Below are positions 18,043 through 25,889 of a DNA stretch of 44,148 bases, piece by piece; positions within the stretch are counted from its first letter, which is position 1, and every line of letters begins with the position of its first letter. Location of the stretch: the NCBI GenBank assembly GCA_002316835.1, contig DCEG01000089.1, positions 1 to 44,148 on the forward strand, written 5' to 3'. Source of the DNA: Bacteroidales bacterium UBA1035 (GTDB lineage Bacteria > Bacteroidota > Bacteroidia > Bacteroidales > Dysgonomonadaceae). The notes under the pieces are model-generated. The model was not told the origin of the DNA. It made no database searches and saw nothing but the letters and a program-made list of their open reading frames with translations. The position numbers were made by a program, and so were the translations under genes.

Positions 18043-18864
18043 ATGAAACACTTAATCTTACTGGCCCTCATCTTGCTATTTTCATACTCGATATTTGGAC
18101 AAGATCACGACGATTCTTTGAAAATAGGAGAGCAATTTATCATAGATTCCATCAGAATTAATGATTATTCTGTTTCGGATAATCATCCATGGATTCCTTC
18201 AGATATCCGATGGCGATCTTCACTCAATGCCTTTGTCTTTTCTGCCGGATATCAACATATTCGTCCACAGTTTAAGAATTTTTCAGAATTTGCTGCTGAT
18301 GATCTTTTCGAATTAGATAGAATGAATCATTTTATAGGATTGAAATTAGGAGGATACTACAACAATTACTATTTAGAAGCCGGTTTTTACGGAGGTGGAG
18401 CAATAAATGAAGAACCTTATCCCGAAAATTCATTAAATAGGACATCATTTGGATGGAATTTAAACACATCATTTGGTTATGGATTTGCTACGAGAAATTT
18501 GAGATTAATTTTTACGCCTTTAGTAGGGTTGCAATACAATCAATTTAAATATTTCTCTAAATTTGGTGAATACCAAAGTAAAATTCCTCTTGTGGATTAT
18601 TTGAACATGAATAACATTGATTTGTCTTTCCGGCAAATGTCAGGTACAGTGGGAAGTCATATCGACATAAAAATATTCTCATCCTATTATTCACCATACT
18701 CATTTACAAGTAGTGGATATTTGGGTATAGGTGCGAGTTATATGTTCAATCTTCACAGAAGGCCTTGGATAAAAACCGCTGGAAATGAAATCACTTCGAA
18801 TGGACGTATCGATTTGAATAGTTTTTTCTTTCAAATCAATTTTAAAATACTATTTCATGAATAA
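18043..18864 (+). CDS. Secreted or outer-membrane beta-rich protein, unknown function
   Basis: 273 residues. A clear signal peptide (KHLILLALILLFSYSIFGQ) ends near residue 20 with a Gln after the cut, typical of Bacteroidota. The rest alternates aromatic and hydrophobic residues in short strands (HFIGLKLGGYYNNYYLEAGF, RLIFTPLVGLQY, SGYLGIGASYMFNL), and the chain ends FFFQINFKILF, as expected for a small outer-membrane beta-barrel of about 10-12 strands. I do not recognise a named family. It has its own promoter, follows two hairpins and is not in an operon. No type IX C-terminal sorting domain is evident. Confidence 0.75.
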   Translation: MKHLILLALILLFSYSIFGQDHDDSLKIGEQFIIDSIRINDYSVSDNHPWIPSDIRWRSSLNAFVFSAGYQHIRPQFKNFSEFAADDLFELDRMNHFIGLKLGGYYNNYYLEAGFYGGGAINEEPYPENSLNRTSFGWNLNTSFGYGFATRNLRLIFTPLVGLQYNQFKYFSKFGEYQSKIPLVDYLNMNNIDLSFRQMSGTVGSHIDIKIFSSYYSPYSFTSSGYLGIGASYMFNLHRRPWIKTAGNEITSNGRIDLNSFFFQINFKILFHE

Positions 18865-18892
18865 GGATTGTAGTGTTGCCTCGCGTAAGCGT

Positions 18893-19291
18893 TTAAATAA
18901 CAGCAATCAAGCTTAGTTTTTTAGCTATATCCTTTAACGCAAAACTTAATATCTCTTTTTCTTTATCTGATAAAAAATGAGGTTTTCCACTCATCTCAAA
19001 CTCTTTAATCCTCCGGTTTAGCCAAGTCTTTGATTTGTGGAAATATGTCTCGGATATATGAGATAAGTTTACAAATTTTGAAATCCCCACAAGTTGATCC
19101 CGCAATAATAACGCTTCTTTAATGTGATTTAAATCATTTGCAATTTGGTAAAATCCGGAAGCTATGAATCGATTAATTTCTGCAATTTCCTCGGGGGAAT
19201 TATATTTTTTTCGTAGTTCAGATGCTCTTTTATTGAAAGCAAAACCAGACAACCCTTTCAGTTCTTCTAACTCATTTTCTAAATCTTTCAT
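18893..19291 (-). CDS. DUF5053-like small protein
   Basis: 132 residues, with no signal peptide or membrane segment, and charged helical throughout. The C-terminal half reads ISETYFHKSKTWLNRRIKEF then SGKPHFLSDKEKEILSFAL, matching my memory of the Bacteroidota DUF5053 pattern (YFGKS.SWL..R and F...EL..L..AL.DI). The central stretch looks like a helix-turn-helix, so DNA binding is possible but unproven. It is the only minus-strand gene in a 12-kb plus-strand region and ends 28 bp from the convergent orphan gene, which suggests a late insertion. Function unknown. Confidence 0.7.
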   Translation of the reverse strand: MKDLENELEELKGLSGFAFNKRASELRKKYNSPEEIAEINRFIASGFYQIANDLNHIKEALLLRDQLVGISKFVNLSHISETYFHKSKTWLNRRIKEFEMSGKPHFLSDKEKEILSFALKDIAKKLSLIAVI

Positions 19292-19441
19292 TACTCGCGG
19301 TTTGTATAATGTTTAACGAACTGATAACAAAAAAAACAGAAACTTTGTTTATACGCACCAATTTAGACTTTCCTGCTTATAGACTACCTACGCGGCTTTA
19401 AAGGTTTTATATGCTAAACTCCTAAAATACTCAAAAAATCG

Positions 19442-19449
19442 TATCTTTG
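19442..19449 (+). promoter_or_regulatory. Bacteroidota -7 box for aroQ
   Basis: TATCTTTG, a full TAnnTTTG match, 19 nt before the aroQ ATG at 19469. The 177-bp gap before aroQ otherwise shows nothing recognisable. Confidence 0.6.
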
Positions 19450-19468
19450 CATCACAAATAAAAGTGAT

Positions 19469-19900
19469 ATGCAAATCCAAATTATCAACGGTCCCAATCT
19501 TAATTTGTTAGGATTGAGAGAACCCGGCGTTTATGGAAACAGTTCTTTCAACGAGTATTTCGAAACCCTGAAAGAAATATTTTTCGATATTGAATTACAC
19601 TGTTTTCAATCTAACGTTGAAGGGGAAATCATTAATAAAATCCACGAAACCGGGTTCGATTACGATGGAATAATTCTTAATGCAGGTGGATACACCCACA
19701 CGTCGGTAGCTATTCGGGATGCAATAAAATCGGTAAAAACTCCTGTAGTGGAAGTTCATATTTCGAATGTTCATGCACGTGAAGAATTCCGCCACCAATC
19801 AATGATCTCTGCTGTTTGTGCCGGAGTGATTGCGGGATTTGGACTGAACTCTTATCGTTTAGCCGTCGAAGCTATAAAAATGGCAAACAAAACCGCTTGA
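19469..19900 (+). CDS. aroQ: Type II 3-dehydroquinate dehydratase
   Basis: 143 residues, typical length. It dehydrates 3-dehydroquinate to 3-dehydroshikimate in the shikimate pathway. Type II hallmarks are all present: IINGPNLNLLG at the start, the catalytic Tyr in GVYG, FDYDGIILNAGGYTHTS, VEVHISNVHAREEFRHQS with the catalytic His, and GVIAGFGLNSYRLA. It heads a plus-strand group with pyk, an O-methyltransferase, rbfA and a lolE-like gene, an arrangement common in Bacteroidales. The pyk gene starts 93 bp later, across a REP-like palindrome. Confidence 0.97.
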   Translation: MQIQIINGPNLNLLGLREPGVYGNSSFNEYFETLKEIFFDIELHCFQSNVEGEIINKIHETGFDYDGIILNAGGYTHTSVAIRDAIKSVKTPVVEVHISNVHAREEFRHQSMISAVCAGVIAGFGLNSYRLAVEAIKMANKTA

Positions 19901-19952
19901 AAAACGTTTAGACACCAGATAACGGACATTAGATAAACTCATAACTGTTAAA

Positions 19953-19983
19953 GACGGTGTGTACACCGTCATTCATAACTCAC
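19953..19983. repeat. REP-like palindrome, copy 2, with 13-nt tail
   Basis: GACGGTG (19953-19959) and CACCGTC (19964-19970) pair perfectly around TGTA. It is followed directly by ATTCATAACTCAC (19971-19983), a 13-mer that recurs after copy 3 at 22609-22621. It lies in the aroQ-pyk gap. Confidence 0.7.
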
Positions 19984-19993
19984 AACTATATAT

Positions 19994-21466
19994 ATGATGC
20001 TTAAACATACTAAAATTGTAGCCACAATTTCTGACAAACGCTGCGATGTTCCTTTTCTACAGCAATTATTTGCGGAAGGAATGGATGTGGTAAGGTTAAA
20101 TTCTGCTCACCTCGATGAAGAAGGATTCCTGAAAATTATCAATAATGTTCGTGCAGTATCCAATAGAATTGCCATTCTGGTTGATACGAAAGGGCCCGAG
20201 ATTAGAACGACTGTGGCTCACGAGCCAATAGAATTAACAATTGGAGATAAATTGAAAGTAATCGGAAATCCTGAAGGAATTTCATCCAAAGAGGCAATTT
20301 ATGTTTCCTATCGCAATATTGCTCAGGAGATGAAAATTGGTGACGATATATTAATAGACGACGGCGAGATTGATCTGAAAGTTATCGATAGACAACCTGA
20401 TTACCTACTGTGTAAAGTGCAAAATGATGGAACTGTGGGAAGTCGTAAAAGCGTGAACATACCGGGAGTTCGAATTAATTTGCCGACAATAACAGATCGT
20501 GATCGCAAATTTATTGCGCTGGCCGATAAGCACAAAGTTGATTTCATCGCGCACTCTTTCGTGCGAAGTCAGGAAGACGTCATGGAAGTTCAGGCGATTT
20601 TAGATGAGTTGAAAAGTCCGATAAAAATTATTGCAAAAATTGAGAATCAGGAAGGAGTAGATAGAGCCGACGAAATTCTCAATCACGCATACGGAATAAT
20701 GGTGGCCCGTGGTGATCTGGGCATTGAAGTTGCGCAGGAAAAAATTCCTGCTATTCAACGTACGCTTATCCGGAAAGCCATCCGACATAAAAAACCTGTT
20801 ATTGTAGCTACACAAATGCTGCACTCGATGATTGATCATCCTCGCCCCACCAGAGCAGAAATTACAGATATTGCCAATGCCATTTACTATCGTACCGATG
20901 CCATTATGCTTAGCGGTGAAACCGCTTATGGAAAATATCCGGTTGAAGCTGTACGGACGATGACCAAAGTGGCTTATGAAACCGAAAAGACCAAACTTGC
21001 CGAAAACGATATTCGTGTTCCTTATGCTTTTGATGACAACGAGGTTACCTCGTTTCTTGCCAAGCAAGCTGTGAAAACGGCATCGCGGCTGAACACGGAA
21101 GCGATTTTTACGGATAGCCATACCGGGCGTACAGCACGAGTGCTTGCTGCTTTCAGGGGAAAGAAACCGGTGTTTGCCATGGCGACAACTGATCGCCTTG
21201 CGCGTGAGTTGGCACTTTCTTATGGAGTCTGGGCTGAACATTTACCGGGACGCGGCATCGATAATACAAAAGAAAGTCGTCGGGCCTACTACGTTGCCGC
21301 CATTCAGAAAATGCTTGAACACAAAATGATAGATATGAAAGATCGCGTAGCTTATTTGGGAGGAAGTTTCGGTGAAACCGGTGGGACTACATATCTTGAT
21401 ATCAGCGAAGTATGGAAGATTTTGGAAGCAAAAGAAAAGTATAATTTGCCGGATTATACGACTTAA
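19994..21466 (+). CDS. pyk: Pyruvate kinase
   Basis: 490 residues. It transfers phosphate from phosphoenolpyruvate to ADP, the last step of glycolysis. Visible marks are the N-terminal KIVATISDKRC, DTKGPEIRT, the active-site stretch KIIAKIENQEGVDRADEI with its catalytic Lys, ARGDLGIEV and METAYGK-type text (MLSGETAYGKYPVEAV). The B domain (residues ~75-165) and the C-terminal allosteric domain (~350-475) are complete. Two ATGs are adjacent; the first is used here. The O-methyltransferase gene starts 6 bp after the stop, so the two are co-transcribed. With pgk and nifJ it outlines the lower glycolytic route to acetyl-CoA. Confidence 0.96.
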   Translation: MMLKHTKIVATISDKRCDVPFLQQLFAEGMDVVRLNSAHLDEEGFLKIINNVRAVSNRIAILVDTKGPEIRTTVAHEPIELTIGDKLKVIGNPEGISSKEAIYVSYRNIAQEMKIGDDILIDDGEIDLKVIDRQPDYLLCKVQNDGTVGSRKSVNIPGVRINLPTITDRDRKFIALADKHKVDFIAHSFVRSQEDVMEVQAILDELKSPIKIIAKIENQEGVDRADEILNHAYGIMVARGDLGIEVAQEKIPAIQRTLIRKAIRHKKPVIVATQMLHSMIDHPRPTRAEITDIANAIYYRTDAIMLSGETAYGKYPVEAVRTMTKVAYETEKTKLAENDIRVPYAFDDNEVTSFLAKQAVKTASRLNTEAIFTDSHTGRTARVLAAFRGKKPVFAMATTDRLARELALSYGVWAEHLPGRGIDNTKESRRAYYVAAIQKMLEHKMIDMKDRVAYLGGSFGETGGTTYLDISEVWKILEAKEKYNLPDYTT

Positions 21467-21472
21467 AATGAA

Positions 21473-22108
21473 ATGAACAATAAACTGGAAGAATATATTT
21501 TATCGCACATTGATGCCGAACCGGAATTATTGAAGAAAATCGATCGTGAGGCACATGTTAAATTGCTTCAAACAAGCATGATTTCCGGTCACTTGCAGGG
21601 TAGATTTTTAAAGATGCTTACGCAAATGATTCGACCACATCGTGTGTTGGAGATTGGAACATTTGTTGGATACTCCGCCTTGTGCTTTGCCGAAGGATTG
21701 GATGAAAAAAGCGAAGTGCACACAATAGAAATTGATGATGAACTGGAAGATTATATTCGTTCCAACTTTGCTCAATCCGATATCGGAGACAAAATAAAAC
21801 TTCATATCGGAGATGCTCTGCAAATAATTCCTGGATATGAAGATGAAAGCTTCGATCTTGCCTTTATCGATGCCGATAAGGAGTTGTATTGGGCATATTT
21901 TGAAGCCACGCTTCCTAAAATCAGAAAAGGTGGCTATATCCTTGTCGATAATACGCTTTGGTACGGAAAAGTAATTGAAAAAGTTGAAAGCAACGACTGG
22001 GCAACAAAGGCAATTGTGGATTTTAATAAAAAACTGGCTAAAGATGATAGGGTAGAGAAGGTTATTCTTCCGATAAGAGATGGAGTGACGATGATAAGAA
22101 AAAAATGA
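21473..22108 (+). CDS. Class I SAM-dependent O-methyltransferase (caffeoyl-CoA OMT type)
   Basis: 211 residues of the Methyltransf_3 family. The SAM motif is RVLEIGTFVGYSALCFAEGL, then VHTIEIDDEL, and FDLAFIDADKELYWAYFE holds the metal-binding Asp of the family; GGYILVDNTLWYGKV follows. Cation-dependent members methylate catechol-like hydroxyls, and some bacterial ones hydroxyuridine in tRNA (TrmR). The tRNA role is plausible given the adjacent rbfA and would suit a cell with no obvious catechol pathway, but this is inference. It starts 6 bp after pyk; the 124-bp gap after it shows no gene. Confidence 0.9.
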   Translation: MNNKLEEYILSHIDAEPELLKKIDREAHVKLLQTSMISGHLQGRFLKMLTQMIRPHRVLEIGTFVGYSALCFAEGLDEKSEVHTIEIDDELEDYIRSNFAQSDIGDKIKLHIGDALQIIPGYEDESFDLAFIDADKELYWAYFEATLPKIRKGGYILVDNTLWYGKVIEKVESNDWATKAIVDFNKKLAKDDRVEKVILPIRDGVTMIRKK

Positions 22109-22232
22109 CACTCAAATTCTCCGGTTGTCGGATTCATTCCTTTGAAATTGGCTTTAATGAAGTCAGGAAATCTCTTCACAGATACATAAATCAATCTTTT
22201 TCAATCCTATCGATCTTAATCAATCTGAATTT

Positions 22233-22574
22233 ATGATGGAATCAAACAGACAACAAAAAGTAAACCGACTTATTCAAAAGGAGCTCAGCGAAATATTTCT
22301 ATTGGAAACAAAGAAGATGGCGGGCGTACTCATATCGGTCACAAATGTTCGCACATCACCCGATTTAGGACTGGCACATGCTCATCTGAGTATTTTTCCT
22401 TCTGAAAAAGGTAAAGAACTGATACAAAATATCAACGATAACGTAAAATCGGTACGTTATGAGTTAGGAAAGAGAGTGGGAAAACAATTACGTGTTGTTC
22501 CCGAACTGAATTTTCATTTAGACGACTCGCTCGATTATATCGAAAATATAGATAAATTGTTGAATGACCAATAA
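22233..22574 (+). CDS. rbfA: 30S ribosome-binding factor A
   Basis: 113 residues with the KH-like RbfA fold: RQQKVNRLIQKELSEIF at the N-terminus, VLISVTNVRTSPDLGLAHAHLSIF in the middle, and VRYELGKRVGKQLRVVPELNFHLDDSL near the end. It helps 16S rRNA 5'-end processing and late 30S assembly, and acts in cold adaptation. The lolE-like gene follows, separated only by a palindromic repeat. Normal length. Confidence 0.95.
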   Translation: MMESNRQQKVNRLIQKELSEIFLLETKKMAGVLISVTNVRTSPDLGLAHAHLSIFPSEKGKELIQNINDNVKSVRYELGKRVGKQLRVVPELNFHLDDSLDYIENIDKLLNDQ

Positions 22575-22577
22575 TGT

Positions 22578-22621
22578 AGAGATGGTGCGTGCACCGTCTC
22601 TCTTCAAAATTCATAACTCAC
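22578..22621. repeat. REP-like palindrome, copy 3, with 13-nt tail
   Basis: AGAGATGGTGC (22578-22588) and GCACCGTCTCT (22591-22601) pair at 10 of 11 positions. Eight bases later ATTCATAACTCAC (22609-22621) repeats the tail of copy 2. The element begins 3 nt after the rbfA stop and ends just before the TTG start of the next gene, filling the whole gap. Confidence 0.7.
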
Positions 22622-23848
22622 TTGAACTTATCCTATTTCATAGCCCGCCGGTATCTTTTCTCCAAGAAGTCGCACAACGCTATTAATGTGATTTCTCTTA
22701 TATCTGTTTGTGGTATAGCAATTGCCACTATGGCGATGGTGTGTGTGTTATCGGTTTTTAACGGTTTTGTCGGAATTGTGGAAGGGATGTTTAACTCGTT
22801 CGACCCCGATTTGAAAATTACTCCCAAAACCGGAAAAGTATTCGATTATCACACTCCTGAATTTGACAAAGCATTGAAGATTGAAGGTATTCAGATGATA
22901 TCGGAATCGTTGGAAGAAAACGCGTTGTATAAATTCGACGACCGTCAGGTTCCGGTTCTGGTAAAAGGCGTATCGGAAGAATTTAAGCTGATGACTGACA
23001 TGGATAAGCTTATCGTTGACGGCCGGTTTCGACTTTCCGAAGATGTTGTCAACTATACTACACTGGGTTATGGTTTGGCCATGACGTTGGGTGCTCGTGC
23101 CGGATTTGTGAACGCAATAGAAATATATGCACCGCGTCGTGATGTGAATGTAAATCTCGCCAATCCATCGGCTGCGTTTACTCGTAAAGACATAATGATT
23201 GGTGGTGTTTTCAGTCTTAATCAGCCCGATGTTGATGATCAAATGGCCATTATTCCAATCAGTTTAGCGAGGGAACTTTTCAGATACGATAATGAAGTTT
23301 CATCACTCGATATAAAACTTCAGCCGGGTACTTCGGTGAAGAAATTGAAATCAGAGATTGAAAAAAATTTAGGTAGTGAATTTACTGTAGAAAATCGTTT
23401 TGAGCAGCAAATTGAATCTTATAGAATGCTCCAGATCGAAAAATGGGTGACATTTCTTATCCTTGCCTTTATTCTTTTAATCGCTGTATTCAATGTGGTT
23501 GGCTCGCTTTCGATGCTGATAGTTGAAAAAACCGTTGATATTAAAAGTTTAAAAAACATGGGTGCGAGCAACAACCTTATTTCTCGTATTTTCCTTTATG
23601 AGGGCTGGCTTATAGCTTTTTTCGGGATTATTTCGGGAATTATCATCGGGTTGACACTGTGTTTGTTGCAACAACATTTTGGTTTGCTTCGCCTGAGCAA
23701 CGTACCCGGTGCATACGTTGTAGATGCGTATCCGGTAATTGTCCGTTTTTGGGATATTGTGACTGTTTTTTTTGTGGTTAGCATTATCTCATTAGTTACA
23801 GTGTTTTACCCCATCAATAATTTAAAGAAAAAATTAAATACTATATGA
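22622..23848 (+). CDS. LolC/LolE-like ABC transporter permease
   Basis: About 408 residues from a TTG at 22622, the start that gives the usual family opening (NLSYFIARRYLFSKKSHNAIN). An in-frame GTG at 22589 lies inside a repeat palindrome and is less likely. Layout: one N-terminal membrane helix (residues ~20-45), a long periplasmic MacB-PCD-like domain (~50-265), then three helices (~275-305, 325-350, 375-400) of the FtsX-type permease domain. Family members, with an ATPase, release lipoproteins to LolA. No ATPase gene is adjacent, as is usual in Bacteroidales. The stop overlaps the ugd start as ATGA. Confidence 0.88.
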   Translation: MNLSYFIARRYLFSKKSHNAINVISLISVCGIAIATMAMVCVLSVFNGFVGIVEGMFNSFDPDLKITPKTGKVFDYHTPEFDKALKIEGIQMISESLEENALYKFDDRQVPVLVKGVSEEFKLMTDMDKLIVDGRFRLSEDVVNYTTLGYGLAMTLGARAGFVNAIEIYAPRRDVNVNLANPSAAFTRKDIMIGGVFSLNQPDVDDQMAIIPISLARELFRYDNEVSSLDIKLQPGTSVKKLKSEIEKNLGSEFTVENRFEQQIESYRMLQIEKWVTFLILAFILLIAVFNVVGSLSMLIVEKTVDIKSLKNMGASNNLISRIFLYEGWLIAFFGIISGIIIGLTLCLLQQHFGLLRLSNVPGAYVVDAYPVIVRFWDIVTVFFVVSIISLVTVFYPINNLKKKLNTI

Positions 23849-25161
23849 AAATTGCAGTTGTAGGAACAGGTTATGTAGGACTAGTTTCGGGTGCATGTTT
23901 CGCCGAAATGGGTGTTGATGTAACATGTGTTGACATTGACGAACAAAAGATCGAAAGTCTGAAACAGGGAATTATTCCCATTTATGAACCCGGGTTAAAA
24001 AATATTGTAGTCAGAAACTACGATGCCCAACGTTTGCATTTTACCACCGATTTACAAACGATATTGAACGAAATGGATATCGTTTTTATTGCAGTTGGAA
24101 CTCCTTCTGACGAAGAAGGAAATGCTGAGATGAAATACGTTTGGACAGTTGCCGACACAATTGCCGAAAATATTACCAAGCCTTTACTGATTGTTACGAA
24201 AAGTACAGTTCCTGTGGGGACGTCGCATCAGATAAAGGAGCGAGTGCAAAAAAAATTAGAAGAACGTGGTTTGCATTACCTCGATTTTGATGTGGCATCG
24301 AATCCCGAGTTTCTTAAAGAAGGAGCTGCGGTGGACGATTTTATGAGTCCGGACCGTGTGGTAGTTGGCGTTGAAACCGAACGCGCTAAAGAATTGATGA
24401 CCCGCCTTTATCGTCCATTCTTGCTAAACAATTTCCGCGTAATTTTCATGGATATTCTTTCGTCAGAAATGACTAAATACGCATCAAACGCTATGCTGGC
24501 AACACGTATCAGCTTTATGAATGATGTTGCTAACCTGTGCGAATTGGTAGGAGCAGACGTAAATATGGTTCGTCGTGGAATTGGGAGCGACACACGCATT
24601 GGACGGAGTTTTCTCTATCCGGGTTGCGGTTACGGCGGAAGCTGTTTTCCGAAAGATGTAAAAGCTATTATAAAAGTAGCCGAAAATGTAGGTTACGAAA
24701 TGAAAGTGCTTAAGGCAGTGGAAAGCGTAAACGAAAACCAAAAAAAAGTTCTTTTCTATAAATTCAACGAATTTTTCAAGGGCGAAATCGAAGGGAAAAC
24801 GGTTGCTGTTTGGGGGTTGTCTTTCAAGCCAGAAACTGATGATGTACGCGATGCACCTGCGTTGCAGCTTATCAACAGCTTGCTTGAATCGGGTGTAAAC
24901 GTGCGCGGTTATGATCCTGCTGCGATGGAAGAAGCCAGAAAAAAATTAAACGATAAGATATACTACGCTAAAGATATTTATGATGCTGCAAACAATGCTG
25001 ATGCGCTTATCATTCCTACGGAATGGAAGGAATTTCGTCTTCCCAACTGGGAAATCCTTAGAAAAATTATGCGTACGCATTTGGTTATCGACGGACGAAA
25101 TATTTATAACAAGGAAGAACTTAATAATTTTGGCTTCGAACATCGGGGGATAGGATTATAA
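23845..25161 (+). CDS. ugd: UDP-glucose 6-dehydrogenase
   Basis: 438 residues. It oxidises UDP-glucose twice with NAD to UDP-glucuronate, a precursor for capsule and glycan sugars. The N-terminal Rossmann motif is VVGTGYVGLVSGACFAEMG; the catalytic cysteine lies in GCGYGGSCFPKD at about residue 267; the C-terminal domain has WGLSFKPETDDVRDAPAL. The start overlaps the stop of the lolE-like gene by 4 bp (ATGA), which implies translational coupling. It ends the aroQ-led group, and a hairpin follows. Confidence 0.96.
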   Translation: MKIAVVGTGYVGLVSGACFAEMGVDVTCVDIDEQKIESLKQGIIPIYEPGLKNIVVRNYDAQRLHFTTDLQTILNEMDIVFIAVGTPSDEEGNAEMKYVWTVADTIAENITKPLLIVTKSTVPVGTSHQIKERVQKKLEERGLHYLDFDVASNPEFLKEGAAVDDFMSPDRVVVGVETERAKELMTRLYRPFLLNNFRVIFMDILSSEMTKYASNAMLATRISFMNDVANLCELVGADVNMVRRGIGSDTRIGRSFLYPGCGYGGSCFPKDVKAIIKVAENVGYEMKVLKAVESVNENQKKVLFYKFNEFFKGEIEGKTVAVWGLSFKPETDDVRDAPALQLINSLLESGVNVRGYDPAAMEEARKKLNDKIYYAKDIYDAANNADALIIPTEWKEFRLPNWEILRKIMRTHLVIDGRNIYNKEELNNFGFEHRGIGL

Positions 25162-25205
25162 GAACCACATAACCGATTACTCAAATTTTTAAATCGGATA
25201 AATAA

Positions 25206-25250
25206 ACTCCACGACACGCCATGACATGGGGTGAAGAGGAGTTTTAATTT
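25206..25250 (+). terminator. Probable terminator after ugd
   Basis: Arms 25206-25223 and 25225-25242 (ACTCC... paired with ...GGAGT, inner CCATG with CATGG) match at 14 of 18 positions and are followed by TTTAATTTT. The inner part (GACACGCCATG/CATGGGGTG) may be another REP-like palindrome. Confidence 0.5.
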
Positions 25251-25259
25251 TACACAAAA

Positions 25260-25886
25260 ATGAATTTAATAAAAGCACTCAACTGGCGTTATGCTACCAA
25301 GCGGATGACGGGAGAAAAAATTCCCGAAAGCGACCTGAGCAACATTCTGGAAGCTATCCGATTAACGCCCACAGCATACGGCTTACAGCCTTTTAAAGTG
25401 ATAGTAACTGAAAATAAGGATTTACTTAACGAGATTTTCGAGAAATCTTGTCCGCAAATTGTAATTAATCAATGTTCGCATCTATTAATTTTTAAAGCAA
25501 GAAAAAAACTGAACACGGAATACGTAGAAGGGTATTTAAAGGAGATGCGGCGCATGAGAAAATCCACCGATGCGGATATAGAACGTTATCGCACAAAAAT
25601 TCACAAAGTAATTGAAGACCCGCAGATAAATAAATTCAGCTGGATGATCCGGCAGACGTATATCGCACTGGGATATGCTACTATTGCCGCTGCAGAATTA
25701 GGAATTGATTCTACTCCTATCGAAGGATTTAATGCACAGGCATTAAATGAAATACTCAAACTCGATACCGATAGAGAAGAGGCTGTTGTGATGCAGACTC
25801 TGGGTTATCGGGATGAGAAAGAAGATAAATTGATTAAATTACCCAAAATCCGTAAACCGATAAACTCGTTGGTGGAAAGGATATAA
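25260..25886 (+). CDS. NAD(P)H-dependent nitroreductase family protein
   Basis: 208 residues of the FMN-binding nitroreductase fold. It opens with ALNWRYATKRMTGEKIPE, then RLTPTAYGLQPFKVIV (FMN-binding region), and near the C-terminus ATIAAAELGIDSTPIEGF and MQTLGYRDEKEDKL. Family members are homodimeric oxidoreductases of nitro compounds, quinones or pteridines, and the native substrate is not readable from sequence. It is followed after 3 bp by the DUF1835 gene, so the two are probably co-transcribed. Confidence 0.92.
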   Translation: MNLIKALNWRYATKRMTGEKIPESDLSNILEAIRLTPTAYGLQPFKVIVTENKDLLNEIFEKSCPQIVINQCSHLLIFKARKKLNTEYVEGYLKEMRRMRKSTDADIERYRTKIHKVIEDPQINKFSWMIRQTYIALGYATIAAAELGIDSTPIEGFNAQALNEILKLDTDREEAVVMQTLGYRDEKEDKLIKLPKIRKPINSLVERI

Positions 25887-25889
25887 GAT

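Noticed and set aside
20600..21241. A 213-codon minus-strand frame inside pyk.
   Set aside because: It lies fully opposite a complete pyruvate kinase and shows no motif or start context.
22589..22621. GTG start for the lolE-like gene.
   Set aside because: The GTG and the following codons are palindrome and repeat tail sequence; family similarity begins at the TTG at 22622.
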